Shown piece after piece: positions 26,946 to 35,428 of a DNA stretch of 64,000 nucleotides. The translations under genes and the position numbers were made by a program. Origin of the DNA: Pseudomonas viridiflava (GTDB lineage: Bacteria; Pseudomonadota; Gammaproteobacteria; Pseudomonadales; Pseudomonadaceae); contig NZ_UUON01000042.1 in the NCBI RefSeq assembly GCF_900590885.1, positions 1 through 64,000 of the forward strand, given 5' to 3'. Position 1 is the first letter of the stretch, and the number at the start of each line of letters is the position of its first letter. Under the pieces are notes generated by a model, which made no database searches, was not told the DNA's origin, and was given only the letters and a program-made list of their open reading frames with translations.

Positions 26946-27662
26946 ATGCAAGCAATCAACAACATCAACCTCAATTCCCTGATCGACACCCTGGTGAGCC
27001 TCACCGCGGCCTTTATCCTCGGCGGCCTGATCGGTTTCGAGCGCCAGTACCGCCAGCGCACGGCGGGCTTGCGGACCAATGTGCTGGTGGCCGTGGGCGC
27101 GGCGATTTTTGTCGACATGGCCAACCGCCTGGGCGGCGCGGAAGGCGCGGTGCGGGTGGTGGCGTACGTGGTGTCGGGCATCGGCTTTCTGGGCGCCGGT
27201 GTGATCATGCGCGAAGAGGGCAATGTGCGCGGGCTCAACACGGCGGCCACGCTGTGGGCGTCGGCGGCGGTGGGGGCGTGCGCCGGTGCCGACCTGATCC
27301 TCGAAGCGCTGCTGGGCACGCTGTTTGTGCTGGCGGCCAATACGCTGCTGCGGCCGATCGTCAACAACATCAACCGCCAGCCGCTGGACGTGGTGTCGGC
27401 GGAGGTCACCAATATTCTGTATGTGATCGCCCGGCGTACCCAGCAAAAAGCTGTGCTGGCGTTGCTGGAAGCCGAGCTGGCGCGCTGCAACTACCCGGCC
27501 AGTGATGTTGACGTGCGGCCTTTTGGCACGGAGGAAGTGGAAATCGAAGCCACCCTGGCCGTGACGTCGGTGGACGGTGACGAGCTGGACGCGCTGGTGG
27601 CGCGGATCTCCCTCTCGACCCTGGTGGTGCAGGCATTCTGGAGCCCAAGTACCACTGAGTAA
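26946..27662 (+). CDS. mgtC: MgtC/SapB family protein
   Basis: A 238-residue MgtC protein. The N-terminal half has about five membrane helices with conserved GGLIGFERQYRQRTAGLRTN and GIGFLGAGVIMREEGNVRGLNTAATLWASAAVG. A soluble ACT-like C-terminal domain (about 150-235) is present, as in virulence-type MgtC and unlike the short SapB forms. MgtC inhibits the F-type ATP synthase or modulates Mg2+ and phosphate economy in other bacteria. Start ATG has AAGGAAG upstream. Downstream of mgtA on the same strand. Confidence 0.92.
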   Translation: MQAINNINLNSLIDTLVSLTAAFILGGLIGFERQYRQRTAGLRTNVLVAVGAAIFVDMANRLGGAEGAVRVVAYVVSGIGFLGAGVIMREEGNVRGLNTAATLWASAAVGACAGADLILEALLGTLFVLAANTLLRPIVNNINRQPLDVVSAEVTNILYVIARRTQQKAVLALLEAELARCNYPASDVDVRPFGTEEVEIEATLAVTSVDGDELDALVARISLSTLVVQAFWSPSTTE

Positions 27663-27663
27663 C

Positions 27664-27682
27664 TTTCCTAATTGTTGCGAGG
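27664..27682. promoter_or_regulatory. inverted TTTCCTA / AGGAAA heptads upstream of the BvgA-like gene
   Basis: TTTCCTA at 27664-27670 faces AGGAAA at about 27680, just after mgtC and 250 bp before the response-regulator gene; TAGGAAT follows at 27761. Bordetella BvgA and E. coli EvgA bind inverted TTTCCTA-like heptads, so autoregulation is plausible. The rest of the 269-bp interval has an ACTGCCGGCAGT palindrome (about 27819) but no gene. Confidence 0.35.
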
Positions 27683-27931
27683 AAAAGTCCCACAAGTACT
27701 CGAGATTATCCCTTCATTTGAAACACGGCGCCGTTGTTAAGGTTGCGCGCCGCGACAGCCTAGGAATACGGCTGCGGCGTTATCTGGTTAGCGTGTTGTT
27801 TCAAGAGGAGGGGCCTTTACTGCCGGCAGTGTTGTAGGAGTAATCAGTGCCGTTTATCGGAACTGGTACTTTTCACAGGTAGCTAGGTCTCGCGTGATAT
27901 GTGAGCGTACCGATCCTCTTAGGGGAGTTTT

Positions 27932-28561
27932 ATGAGCAATAAAGCGTTAGTTGTGGATGACCATCCTTTCATACGCGCGACCGTCAAGCACCTGTTGAAG
28001 CAAGAAGGCTTCGACAGCATCTTCGAAGCGGGCAACGGCGCGGATGCTTTGCAGATTGCGCGCGAGGAGCGTCCGGACATCGTCATCCTCGACTTGGCAA
28101 TGCCCAGGCTCGGCGGGTTGGAGGTGATCAGCCGAATCAAGGCGCTTGAGCTGCCGTGCAAGATTCTGGTGCTGACTTCGTATCTGGCGATGTTTTTTTC
28201 CACCCGCTGCATGCGCGCCGGGGCGATGGGGTTTGTGGCCAAGACGGGGGAACTCGATGAGCTGCAAAAGGCGATCAGGGCGATCCGGTCCGGCTACAGT
28301 TGTTTCCCCAGCCTGCCCACCAGCTCGGTGCGTCGCGATGATTTGCAGTCCACCGAACAGGAGTTGGTGGATGCGCTGTCCGACCGTGAACTGACAGTAT
28401 TGCAAAAGCTGGCGCTGGGCCTGGGCAACAAGGAAATTGCCGAGGACATGTTGTTGAGTCACAAAACCATCAGTACCTACAAGACGCGGCTCAAGGAAAA
28501 GTTGCGTATGTCTTCGGTGGTGCACCTGTCCAAATTTGCGCAGCGCAACCACCTGATCTGA
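27932..28561 (+). CDS. NarL/BvgA-type response regulator
   Basis: A 209-residue response regulator. The receiver (1-120) has the acidic pair VVDDHPF near residue 10, phospho-acceptor Asp54 in VILDLAMP and the Lys of AKTGELDEL. A LuxR HTH occupies about 145-205 (LSDRELTVLQKLALGLGNKEIA). It resembles BvgA and EvgA. The hybrid kinase starts one base after its stop, which marks them as a cognate pair in one operon. GGGGAG lies before the ATG. Target genes unknown. Confidence 0.9.
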   Translation: MSNKALVVDDHPFIRATVKHLLKQEGFDSIFEAGNGADALQIAREERPDIVILDLAMPRLGGLEVISRIKALELPCKILVLTSYLAMFFSTRCMRAGAMGFVAKTGELDELQKAIRAIRSGYSCFPSLPTSSVRRDDLQSTEQELVDALSDRELTVLQKLALGLGNKEIAEDMLLSHKTISTYKTRLKEKLRMSSVVHLSKFAQRNHLI

Positions 28562-28562
28562 A

Positions 28563-31500
28563 ATGAACCCTTCCCGGCTGATCAACCTGACGGCCAGCCT
28601 GCTGGTGGGCCTGTTGCCGTTGGCAACGATGGCCCTCGACGAGCCGCAAACCCTGCGGCTGTTGGGGCATTCAAGCCTTGAAAACGTTGACGTGCGGCTG
28701 GACGAAGGCGACTGGCGCTGGCTGCGCGAGCAGCGCACGTTGGCGATGGGCGTGTCGGCGCCCGATTACGCGCCCTTTGATCTGAGCAACAACCAGGAAG
28801 AGTTTGAAGGTATTACCGCCGACTATGCGGCGCTGATCGCCCAGGTGCTGAACATCACCATCGAGGTGCGGCGTTACGACACCCGCGATGAGGTGATTGA
28901 AGCGCTCAAGACCGGCGCCGTGGATTTTGTCGGCTCGGCCAACGGCTATGAAGCGGCCGACCCCAAGCTGTTGCTGTCGCGTGCCTATGCCAATGACCAA
29001 CCCACCCTGGTGACGCGGGTGGGCGACACCCAGGCACTGAGCGTCGACCTGGCGGGCCGGCGCGTGGCGATGCTCTACCACTACATGCAACCCGATGCGG
29101 TCCAGGCGTTTTACCCCAAGGCGCAGTTGCTGCTGTTTGGCTCGACCTTCGAGGCAATCGGTGCGGTGTCGTTCGGCCAGGCGGATGTTTACCTGGGCGA
29201 CGCCATCAGCACTCGGTACCTGATCAACAAGAACCACCTCAACAATGTGCGCATGGCGGATTTTTCCGCCATGGAGGCCAACCCGTTCGGCTTCGCGGTC
29301 CCCAGGGCCAACAGGCGTTTGCTGCACATCCTCAATTCGGCGCTGGCCGTGGTTTCCGCCAACAAACAGATGGAGATCCTGCGCCGCTGGAGTGCGGGCG
29401 GCATTGGTTTCCTCGGCGCCGAGCGGTTGCGCCTGAGCGACAGTGAGCAGCGCTGGCTGGATAAACATCCGCGGGTGAAAGTGGCGGCGTTCGACAAGTT
29501 TGTCCCGCTGTCGTTTTTCAACGAGCAGGGGCAATTCGAAGGGTTGAGCGCCGAAGTACTTTCGCGGATCAGCTTGCGTACGGGCCTGAAGTTCGATGTG
29601 CAGCAGGGCGGTACGCTGCCGCATCAAATCGACGCCGCCAGTGACGGTCAGGTCGACATGCTGGCGGTCATCACGCCTAGCGTCGAGAACGCCGAGAAGA
29701 TCCGCTTCACCCGGCCCTACCTGTCAAACCCCTACGTACTGGTGGTTTCGGCCAATAACGAGCACCTGGTGACCCTGGAAGATATGCCCGGCAAGCGCCT
29801 GGCGCTGGTCAGCGGCAACAGCCTGGCGGCGCAGATCGCCGAGGATTATTCAGGGATCGAGTTTGTCGCTGCCGAGAACACCGAGCAGGCGCTGGCGTTG
29901 GTGGCCAAAGGCGATGTTGACGGGACCGTGGTTTCGCTGATGAGTGCGCGCTACATGATCATGCGCTATTACCGTGAGCGCTTGCGCATCACCAGCACCG
30001 TCGGCAGGGAGCCGGCGCGCTTTACGTTTGGGGTCAATCGCAGCCAGTTGGAGCTGTATTCGATCCTCGAGAAGGCGTTGCTGAGCATTACCCCCGAGGA
30101 GATGGACGAGTTGACCAACCATTGGCGCAGCGAAATCATCATCGAAGACAGCTACTGGATCCATCACCGCACGGTGATTATCCAAGGATTTGGCCTGGCC
30201 GCGCTGCTGCTGTTGGTCACCCTGGGCTGGGTGTTCTATTTGCGTAACCTGATTCGCAAGCGCGCCCAGGCCGAGCGGGCCTTGAGCGACCAGATGCGAT
30301 TCATGAGCGTGCTGATCGATGGCACGCCGCACCCTATCTACGTGCGCGATCGCCAGGGCCGGTTGATGGCTTGCAACAACGCCTACCTCGATGTGTTCGG
30401 TTTCAGGTTGGAAGACGTTATCGGCAAGACCGTGGTGGAAACCGACACCGGCAACCCGCCCCAGGCGCAGTCGTTCCAGAGTGATTATTTACGCTTGATG
30501 GAGCTGGGCGCGCCGCAGATCCATGACCGCGTGCTCAAGCTGCCCGATGGCGGCGTGTTGACCATCTACCAATGGATGCTGCCGTACCGCGACAGCAATG
30601 GCCGTGTGGTGGGCATGATTGCCGGCTGGGTCGATGTCAGCGAACGCCAGCGCTTGCTGGGGCAGTTGCAGGAAGCCAAGGAGGAGGCCGACGCCGCCAA
30701 CCGCGCCAAGACCACCTTCCTGGCGACCATGAGCCATGAGATCCGAACGCCCATGAATGCCGTGATCGGGATGATCGAATTGGCCCTGAAAAACGCCGAG
30801 CAGGGCAGGGCTGACCGCGATGCGCTGGAGGTGGCGTCGGTCGCTTCGCGGGGCATGCTGGAGCTGATCGGCGATATTCTCGATATCGCGCGAATTGAAT
30901 CCGGCCATCTCTCCCTCAGCCTGGAGCCGGCCAACCTGCATGAACTGCTGGGCTCGGTGGCGCGGGTATTCGAGGGGCTGGCACGGGACAAGGGCCTGGT
31001 GCTGCAGGTGGACCTCGACCCCTTGATCGACCGTTCGGTATTGACCGACCCGCTGCGTTTCAAGCAGGTGGTGTCCAACCTGCTGGGTAACGCCATCAAG
31101 TTTACCTCCACCGGTGAAGTACGCCTGGGCGCACAGGCGGACCAGGCCATAGCGGATGGACCGCTGAGCCTGCGGTTATGGGTGGAAGACACGGGCATTG
31201 GCATCAGCGCCGAAGACCAGCAGCGCCTGTTCAACCCGTTTGTCCAGGGCAGCAATAACGAGCAATCGTCGCGCAGCGGTTCGGGCCTGGGGCTCATGAT
31301 CAGCCGTAATCTGTGCGAAATGATGGGCGGCCAACTGCACTTGAGCAGTGTGTTGGGCAAGGGCACGCGAGTGGACGTGACCTTGGCTCTGGTGATGAGT
31401 GCTGCGGTGCCGGCGGCCCCGCCTGTGCCGCCTGTGCCGTCGGCGCGCGCGTTGAATATCCTGGTCGTAGACGACTACCCGGCCAACCGCGTGTTGCTGG

Positions 31501-32180
31501 CGCGACAGCTGAGCTTTCTGGGGCATCGCATCGTCACCGCCGAGGATGGCAACCAAGGGTTTGAGTTGTGGCAAGGCGGTGGTTTTGACGGTGTGATCAC
31601 CGATTGCAATATGCCCTTTAAGGACGGTTATGCGTTGGCGCGCGATATTCGTGAACAAGAACGCCAGCGCGGGCTGACGCCGTGCCTGTTGCTCGGTTTC
31701 ACGGCAAATGCCCAGCCACAGGAGGTCGAACGTTGCCAGGAAGCCGGCATGGACGGTTGCTTGTTCAAGCCTACCGGGCTTGACGACCTGCGCATGGCCT
31801 TGGCCGCGCTCACCTTCGGTGCCGTCATGGATCACGCTGCAGCGGTGTTTGATTTAAGTGCGCTGATCACCCTGACCGATGGCGACAAGTACGCGCTCAA
31901 CGAGTTGCTGGAGCCCTTGCTTGGGAGCCTGCTGGAAGACCGCGCGGTGCTCGCACGTCTTCCGACGTCGGTTGATTTTGCCAAGCTCTATGACCTGGCC
32001 CATCGCGTCAAGGGCGGGGCTCGCATGGTCAAGGCCCAGGCGCTGATCAGCTGTTGCGAGACGTTGGAGGGTGTCTGTGAGCGGCGCGACAGTGATGCGC
32101 TGGGCGCCGCGTTGGCGGCAATCGGCGTGGCCATCGAGCGCTTGCATGACGCGCTGGTTCGCTACTGCAGGCAGGCTTGA
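28563..32180 (+). CDS. BvgS/EvgS-like unorthodox hybrid histidine kinase
   Basis: A 1205-residue sensor with every BvgS module: signal peptide (1-25), two periplasmic Venus-flytrap SBP domains (about 55-285 and 300-525), one TM helix (538-560), PAS (577-690), HisKA with His725 in MSHEIRTPMNAVIGM, HATPase (829-940, NLLGNAIKF, GSGLGLMIS), receiver with Asp1014 in VITDCNMPF, and C-terminal HPt with His1147 in LAHRVKGGA. It should sense a small periplasmic ligand and feed phosphate through His-Asp-His to the adjacent regulator. All phospho-residues are intact. Confidence 0.92.
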   Translation: MNPSRLINLTASLLVGLLPLATMALDEPQTLRLLGHSSLENVDVRLDEGDWRWLREQRTLAMGVSAPDYAPFDLSNNQEEFEGITADYAALIAQVLNITIEVRRYDTRDEVIEALKTGAVDFVGSANGYEAADPKLLLSRAYANDQPTLVTRVGDTQALSVDLAGRRVAMLYHYMQPDAVQAFYPKAQLLLFGSTFEAIGAVSFGQADVYLGDAISTRYLINKNHLNNVRMADFSAMEANPFGFAVPRANRRLLHILNSALAVVSANKQMEILRRWSAGGIGFLGAERLRLSDSEQRWLDKHPRVKVAAFDKFVPLSFFNEQGQFEGLSAEVLSRISLRTGLKFDVQQGGTLPHQIDAASDGQVDMLAVITPSVENAEKIRFTRPYLSNPYVLVVSANNEHLVTLEDMPGKRLALVSGNSLAAQIAEDYSGIEFVAAENTEQALALVAKGDVDGTVVSLMSARYMIMRYYRERLRITSTVGREPARFTFGVNRSQLELYSILEKALLSITPEEMDELTNHWRSEIIIEDSYWIHHRTVIIQGFGLAALLLLVTLGWVFYLRNLIRKRAQAERALSDQMRFMSVLIDGTPHPIYVRDRQGRLMACNNAYLDVFGFRLEDVIGKTVVETDTGNPPQAQSFQSDYLRLMELGAPQIHDRVLKLPDGGVLTIYQWMLPYRDSNGRVVGMIAGWVDVSERQRLLGQLQEAKEEADAANRAKTTFLATMSHEIRTPMNAVIGMIELALKNAEQGRADRDALEVASVASRGMLELIGDILDIARIESGHLSLSLEPANLHELLGSVARVFEGLARDKGLVLQVDLDPLIDRSVLTDPLRFKQVVSNLLGNAIKFTSTGEVRLGAQADQAIADGPLSLRLWVEDTGIGISAEDQQRLFNPFVQGSNNEQSSRSGSGLGLMISRNLCEMMGGQLHLSSVLGKGTRVDVTLALVMSAAVPAAPPVPPVPSARALNILVVDDYPANRVLLARQLSFLGHRIVTAEDGNQGFELWQGGGFDGVITDCNMPFKDGYALARDIREQERQRGLTPCLLLGFTANAQPQEVERCQEAGMDGCLFKPTGLDDLRMALAALTFGAVMDHAAAVFDLSALITLTDGDKYALNELLEPLLGSLLEDRAVLARLPTSVDFAKLYDLAHRVKGGARMVKAQALISCCETLEGVCERRDSDALGAALAAIGVAIERLHDALVRYCRQA

Positions 32181-32314
32181 GTGCGGAACATGGCCATTCG
32201 GTAGGTTTGGGATAACTCCTACGCGAAGGGGGAACATGCCTGATTTTGTCTTGCAGATATGTCTGGAAAATGGGCCTCGCTCACTGACGAGCACTGCCTG
32301 CCCAGGGGGTTGCC

Positions 32315-32737
32315 ATGCCGAACAAAGCACTCACCATCCTGATCGCCGATGAACAGCACATGCAACGGCTGCACATCGAAAAAATGCTCAATCGATTGGG
32401 GTACCACCGGATCGTGCCGGTGCAAACCTTTGAAGAAGTCCAGATACTCGCCGCCATCCCGGCCAGGCCCTTTGATGTACTGATCATCAATTCGGGCCTG
32501 ACGCTCCATACCTCTGGTGCCCAGCCTCAGGCTCGCCATGTGCTGGTCTACGACCTGCTGGAGCCGGGCCCGCCGGTTGGCGCAACGCCGGATGTGCTGG
32601 TACGCCTGCCGGGCGTACCCGACAACGTCAATCTGGAACACTTCATGGATATCGTCGATCCACCCAATGCCACGGCGGGCCTGAGGGTGTTGCCGTGGCT
32701 GCGGGAGTTATCCCGCGGCCACGTGGCCGGTCTCTAG
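32315..32737 (+). CDS. degenerate receiver-like protein lacking the phospho-acceptor Asp
   Basis: A 140-residue protein starting with receiver-like LTILIADEQHMQRLHIEKML. The position of the phospho-acceptor is FDVLIINSG: the usual D-x4-D pattern reads D-x4-N, so it probably cannot be phosphorylated. The second half is unlike a standard receiver and has no output domain. It lies 134 bp after the hybrid kinase on the same strand. It could titrate the phosphorelay or bind a partner. Start follows GGGGG. Its TAG overlaps by four bases the stop of the convergent aldo/keto reductase gene. Confidence 0.65.
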   Translation: MPNKALTILIADEQHMQRLHIEKMLNRLGYHRIVPVQTFEEVQILAAIPARPFDVLIINSGLTLHTSGAQPQARHVLVYDLLEPGPPVGATPDVLVRLPGVPDNVNLEHFMDIVDPPNATAGLRVLPWLRELSRGHVAGL

Positions 32738-33552
32738 TCCCACTTCGGCGCGATACCCTTGGGGCTGGTCAAGCGGTGGCCGCGCTCCAGGCCGGCAATC
32801 TGTGCCATGTCGGCATCGCTCAAGGCCAGTTGCAGGGCTTTCAGGTTGCTTTCGAGGTTGGCGCGCTTGGTCGACGAGGGGATCACCGCATAACCCGACT
32901 GCATGGCCCAGGCGAGGGTCACTTGCGCCGGGGTGGCCTGATGGCGTTCGGCGATCTGCTGGATCACCGGGTCCTTGAGCACCTCGCCGTAGGCCAGGGT
33001 CATGTACGACGTAATCTGGATGCCGTTGGCGGCTGCGAAATCCGCCACCTTGCGGTTTTGCAGGTAGGGGTGCAGTTCGACCTGATTGGTGGCGATATGC
33101 TCGGCGCCGACGGCGGCGATAGCCTGCTTCATCAGGTCTATGGTGAAGTTGGAAATACCGATCTGGCGCGTCAGGCCCTGGCGTTTGGCTTCAAGCAATT
33201 GGCCCATGAATTCGGCGACCGGCACCTGGTCTTCCGGTGATGGCCAGTGGATCAGGGTCAGGTCGAGGTAGTCGGTCTTGAGCTTGCGCAGGCTCTCCTT
33301 GAGGCTCGCAATCAACTGGCCTTTGGCGAAGTTGGCGATCCAGATCTTGCTGGTGATAAACAGCTCATCACGCGGTACGCCGCTGTTGGCGATGGCCTGG
33401 CCGACATCGGCTTCGTTCTCGTAGATTTGCGCGGTGTCGATCACGCGGTAGCCCAGTTCCAGGCCAGTGCTCACGGAGTCGATCACCACCTGGCCTTGCA
33501 GGCGGAAGGTGCCGAGGCCGAAGGCTGGTACGTTTTGCGTGGGGGTAGACAT
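32734..33552 (-). CDS. dkgB: aldo/keto reductase (2,5-diketo-D-gluconate reductase B-like)
   Basis: A 272-residue NADPH-dependent reductase of AKR family 5. Tetrad residues: Asp in VIDTAQIYENEADVG, with the Tyr (about residue 44), Lys in TSKIW (about 70), and His in LIHWPSP (about 103). The late IPSSTKRANLESN motif binds NADPH. DkgB-type enzymes reduce methylglyoxal, other aldehydes and 2,5-diketogluconate. Start ATG at 33552 has AGGAG upstream; the frame continues upstream as noise. Its stop overlaps that of the receiver-like gene by four bases. Confidence 0.9.
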   Translation of the reverse strand: MSTPTQNVPAFGLGTFRLQGQVVIDSVSTGLELGYRVIDTAQIYENEADVGQAIANSGVPRDELFITSKIWIANFAKGQLIASLKESLRKLKTDYLDLTLIHWPSPEDQVPVAEFMGQLLEAKRQGLTRQIGISNFTIDLMKQAIAAVGAEHIATNQVELHPYLQNRKVADFAAANGIQITSYMTLAYGEVLKDPVIQQIAERHQATPAQVTLAWAMQSGYAVIPSSTKRANLESNLKALQLALSDADMAQIAGLERGHRLTSPKGIAPKWD

Positions 33553-33779
33553 CAGTAACTCCTGAAGGGGATATGAACAATGGAGTCGAGTATCCGCCCG
33601 TCGTTCCTTCGGAAAAACCGCCGTCTCTGAAAAGGACTCTTTACCAGGAATCACAAGTGCCGCGCCACTGTCGCCAGTTCCTGTAGGAAACGTCTCCATT
33701 CGCACCTGATGCCCAAAGCATCGCCGGTGTTTCGGGGCTTGATGAGGCGCTGTACCCGCTGTAGCAGCGCCTAGTTCGA

Positions 33780-34850
33780 TCAGGCCTGGGCGCGAAGGCG
33801 CTCGGCGGCACTGCGCAGCAGTTGCTCGGTGGCGTTCCAGCCCAGGCAGCCGTCGGTCACCGATACGCCGTATTTCATCGATGGGCTCAACGGCTGGCAA
33901 CCTTCGAACAGGTGGCTTTCGAGCATCACGCCGATCAGCGAGGTGTCGCCCTGCAAACGCTGCTCCAGCACATCGTTGAACACTGCCGGTTGGCGCAATG
34001 GGTCCTTGCCGCTGTTGGCATGGCTGCAATCGACCATGATACGCGCCGCCACTTTGGATTTGGCCAGGTCGTGCTTCACCTGCGCCACATGCTGCGCATC
34101 GTAGTTCGGCCCACGGTGGCCGCCGCGCAGCACCAGGTGCGTGTCGGGGTTGCCGGGAGTCTGGATGATTGCCGGGTGGCCCTGGCTGTCGACGCCGAAG
34201 TGGCGGTGCGGGTGGGCGGCCGAGCGCATGGCGTCGCAGGCGATAGCGACGCCGCCATTGGTGCCGTTCTTGAAGCCCACGGGCATGCCAAGGCCGCTGG
34301 CCATTTCGCGGTGGATCTGCGATTCGGTGGTGCGCGCGCCGATCGCGACCCAACTGAGCAGGTCATCGAAGTAGCCGGCGGCCATGGGTTGCAGCAGCTC
34401 GGTGGCCACCGGCAGGCCCAGGCGCAGCATTTCGCGCATCAGCTCGCGAGACAGGGTCAGGCCTGCGGCCATGTCATCGCTGCCGTCCAGGTGCGGGTCG
34501 TAGGCCAGGCCTTTCCAGCCGATGGTGGTGCGCGGTTTTTCGACGTAGGCGCGGATCACCAGCAGCATCTGGTCGCTGACGTCCAGCGCGAGTTTCTTCA
34601 AGTTGCGTGCGTATTCCATGGCCGATTCGGGGTCGTGGATCGAACACGGGCCGACAATCACCAGCAGGCGTGAGTCTTCGCCATTGAGGATGGCGCGCAC
34701 GGCTTGGCGATGGGCGTGGATTTGCTCGTTGAGGAACGGGCTGAGGGGGAGCTGGTGTTTAAGCTCAAGGGAACTGGGCAGGCGCTGGGTCAGGGCTTCA
34801 TTGGCGCTGGTCAGGTTCGAAACGGGCAGAGCGGCGGTGGCAGAGTTCAT
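33780..34850 (-). CDS. 3-deoxy-7-phosphoheptulonate (DAHP) synthase, class I
   Basis: A 356-residue class I DAHP synthase, the first enzyme of the shikimate pathway (phosphoenolpyruvate plus erythrose 4-phosphate). VGPCSIHD, KPRTTIGWKGL and GTNGG carry substrate and metal ligands, with later metal-site residues in CSHANSGK. Its length equals the E. coli AroF/G/H set; which aromatic amino acid inhibits it cannot be told, so I give no symbol. ATG at 34850 gives the family start; a TTG at 34916 is in frame and overlaps the upstream small ORF. Expression appears to be controlled by the attenuator at 35101-35323. Confidence 0.92.
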   Translation of the reverse strand: MNSATAALPVSNLTSANEALTQRLPSSLELKHQLPLSPFLNEQIHAHRQAVRAILNGEDSRLLVIVGPCSIHDPESAMEYARNLKKLALDVSDQMLLVIRAYVEKPRTTIGWKGLAYDPHLDGSDDMAAGLTLSRELMREMLRLGLPVATELLQPMAAGYFDDLLSWVAIGARTTESQIHREMASGLGMPVGFKNGTNGGVAIACDAMRSAAHPHRHFGVDSQGHPAIIQTPGNPDTHLVLRGGHRGPNYDAQHVAQVKHDLAKSKVAARIMVDCSHANSGKDPLRQPAVFNDVLEQRLQGDTSLIGVMLESHLFEGCQPLSPSMKYGVSVTDGCLGWNATEQLLRSAAERLRAQA

Positions 34851-34897
34851 ATTCAAGGCTTCCTGGGCAAGCGGCGGGTTATTCCCGCGCGCTTGGC

Positions 34898-35050
34898 CTA
34901 CTGGGGTGTTCGACAATTGGCCGTACTGGCTACGTGTGTTGGCTTGCCACCAATAGGTGACCGGTCGGAGGCGGCAGGCTGTCCCGAACGGAGCTTGCTA
35001 AATCGCCATGCAGTCGAAGTGTCGTAACGGTAATAAGTGGCGTAGTTCAT
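34898..35050 (-). CDS. second upstream small ORF, Tyr-rich, 50 aa
   Basis: Between the terminator and the DAHP synthase gene, an ORF starts at 35050 with AAGGAC seven bases upstream and encodes MNYATYYRYDTSTAWRF at its start: four Tyr, one Trp and one Phe in the first 17 codons. It stops 47 bases before the synthase ATG and overlaps an in-frame TTG of the synthase. It may be a second leader peptide or a coupling ORF. Protein function is not implied. Confidence 0.6.
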   Translation of the reverse strand: MNYATYYRYDTSTAWRFSKLRSGQPAASDRSPIGGKPTHVASTANCRTPQ

Positions 35051-35100
35051 GTCGTGAGTCCTTTTAATGTTCGGTGTGAAGCAAAATTATTGAGGCCTGA

Positions 35101-35140
35101 AAAAACAAAACCCCCGGTCGGGGAGCCGACCGGGGGTTAG
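35101..35140 (-). terminator. attenuator terminator of the DAHP synthase leader
   Basis: On the minus strand a 13-bp GC-rich stem (AACCCCCGGTCGG, loop CTCC, then its complement) is followed by TTTTGTTTTTT. It is a strong intrinsic terminator placed 50 bases after the aromatic-rich leader peptide and before the synthase gene, the classical layout of amino-acid attenuation. Confidence 0.85.
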
Positions 35141-35188
35141 ATTTCTCTGGTAGGCGACCCCTTGAGTAGTGGGCGCCGATTTCAGGTA

Positions 35189-35323
35189 TCAGGCGCGCCA
35201 GTGGCTAAACCAATACCCAAAATAAAAGCTGACCAGTGCGCTCGAACCGCTCACACGGGTAGCCGACACCGAGCGCGGGGCGCTGGCAGCAGGGCAAACC
35301 TGAGTGTGGGTGAGTTGCAACAT
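35189..35323 (-). CDS. aromatic-rich leader peptide of the DAHP synthase operon
   Basis: A 44-codon ORF starting at 35323 with TTGGAG upstream. Near its end it encodes SFYFGYWFSHWRA: Phe, Tyr, Phe, Tyr, Trp, Phe and Trp within eleven codons, then stops. This concentration of aromatic codons just before a terminator is diagnostic of ribosome-mediated attenuation, in which stalling for lack of charged aromatic tRNAs prevents terminator formation. A possible promoter (TTGAAT at 35372-35377 and TAGTAA at 35351-35356, 15-base spacer) lies just upstream. Confidence 0.85.
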   Translation of the reverse strand: MLQLTHTQVCPAASAPRSVSATRVSGSSALVSFYFGYWFSHWRA

Positions 35324-35428
35324 GGTGTGTCTCCAAATGATGGGGGGAGCTTACTAGAGGCACGCGAGAGTATTCAATCAGTAATTTCTATCACCTGGGG
35401 GGCTTACGGCTATGAGGAGGGTGCCGAT

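Noticed and set aside
33745..33772. Inverted repeat AGGCGCTG / CAGCGCCT after the DAHP synthase as a terminator
   Set aside because: The stem is fair but no T-run follows on the minus strand, so I do not call it a terminator.
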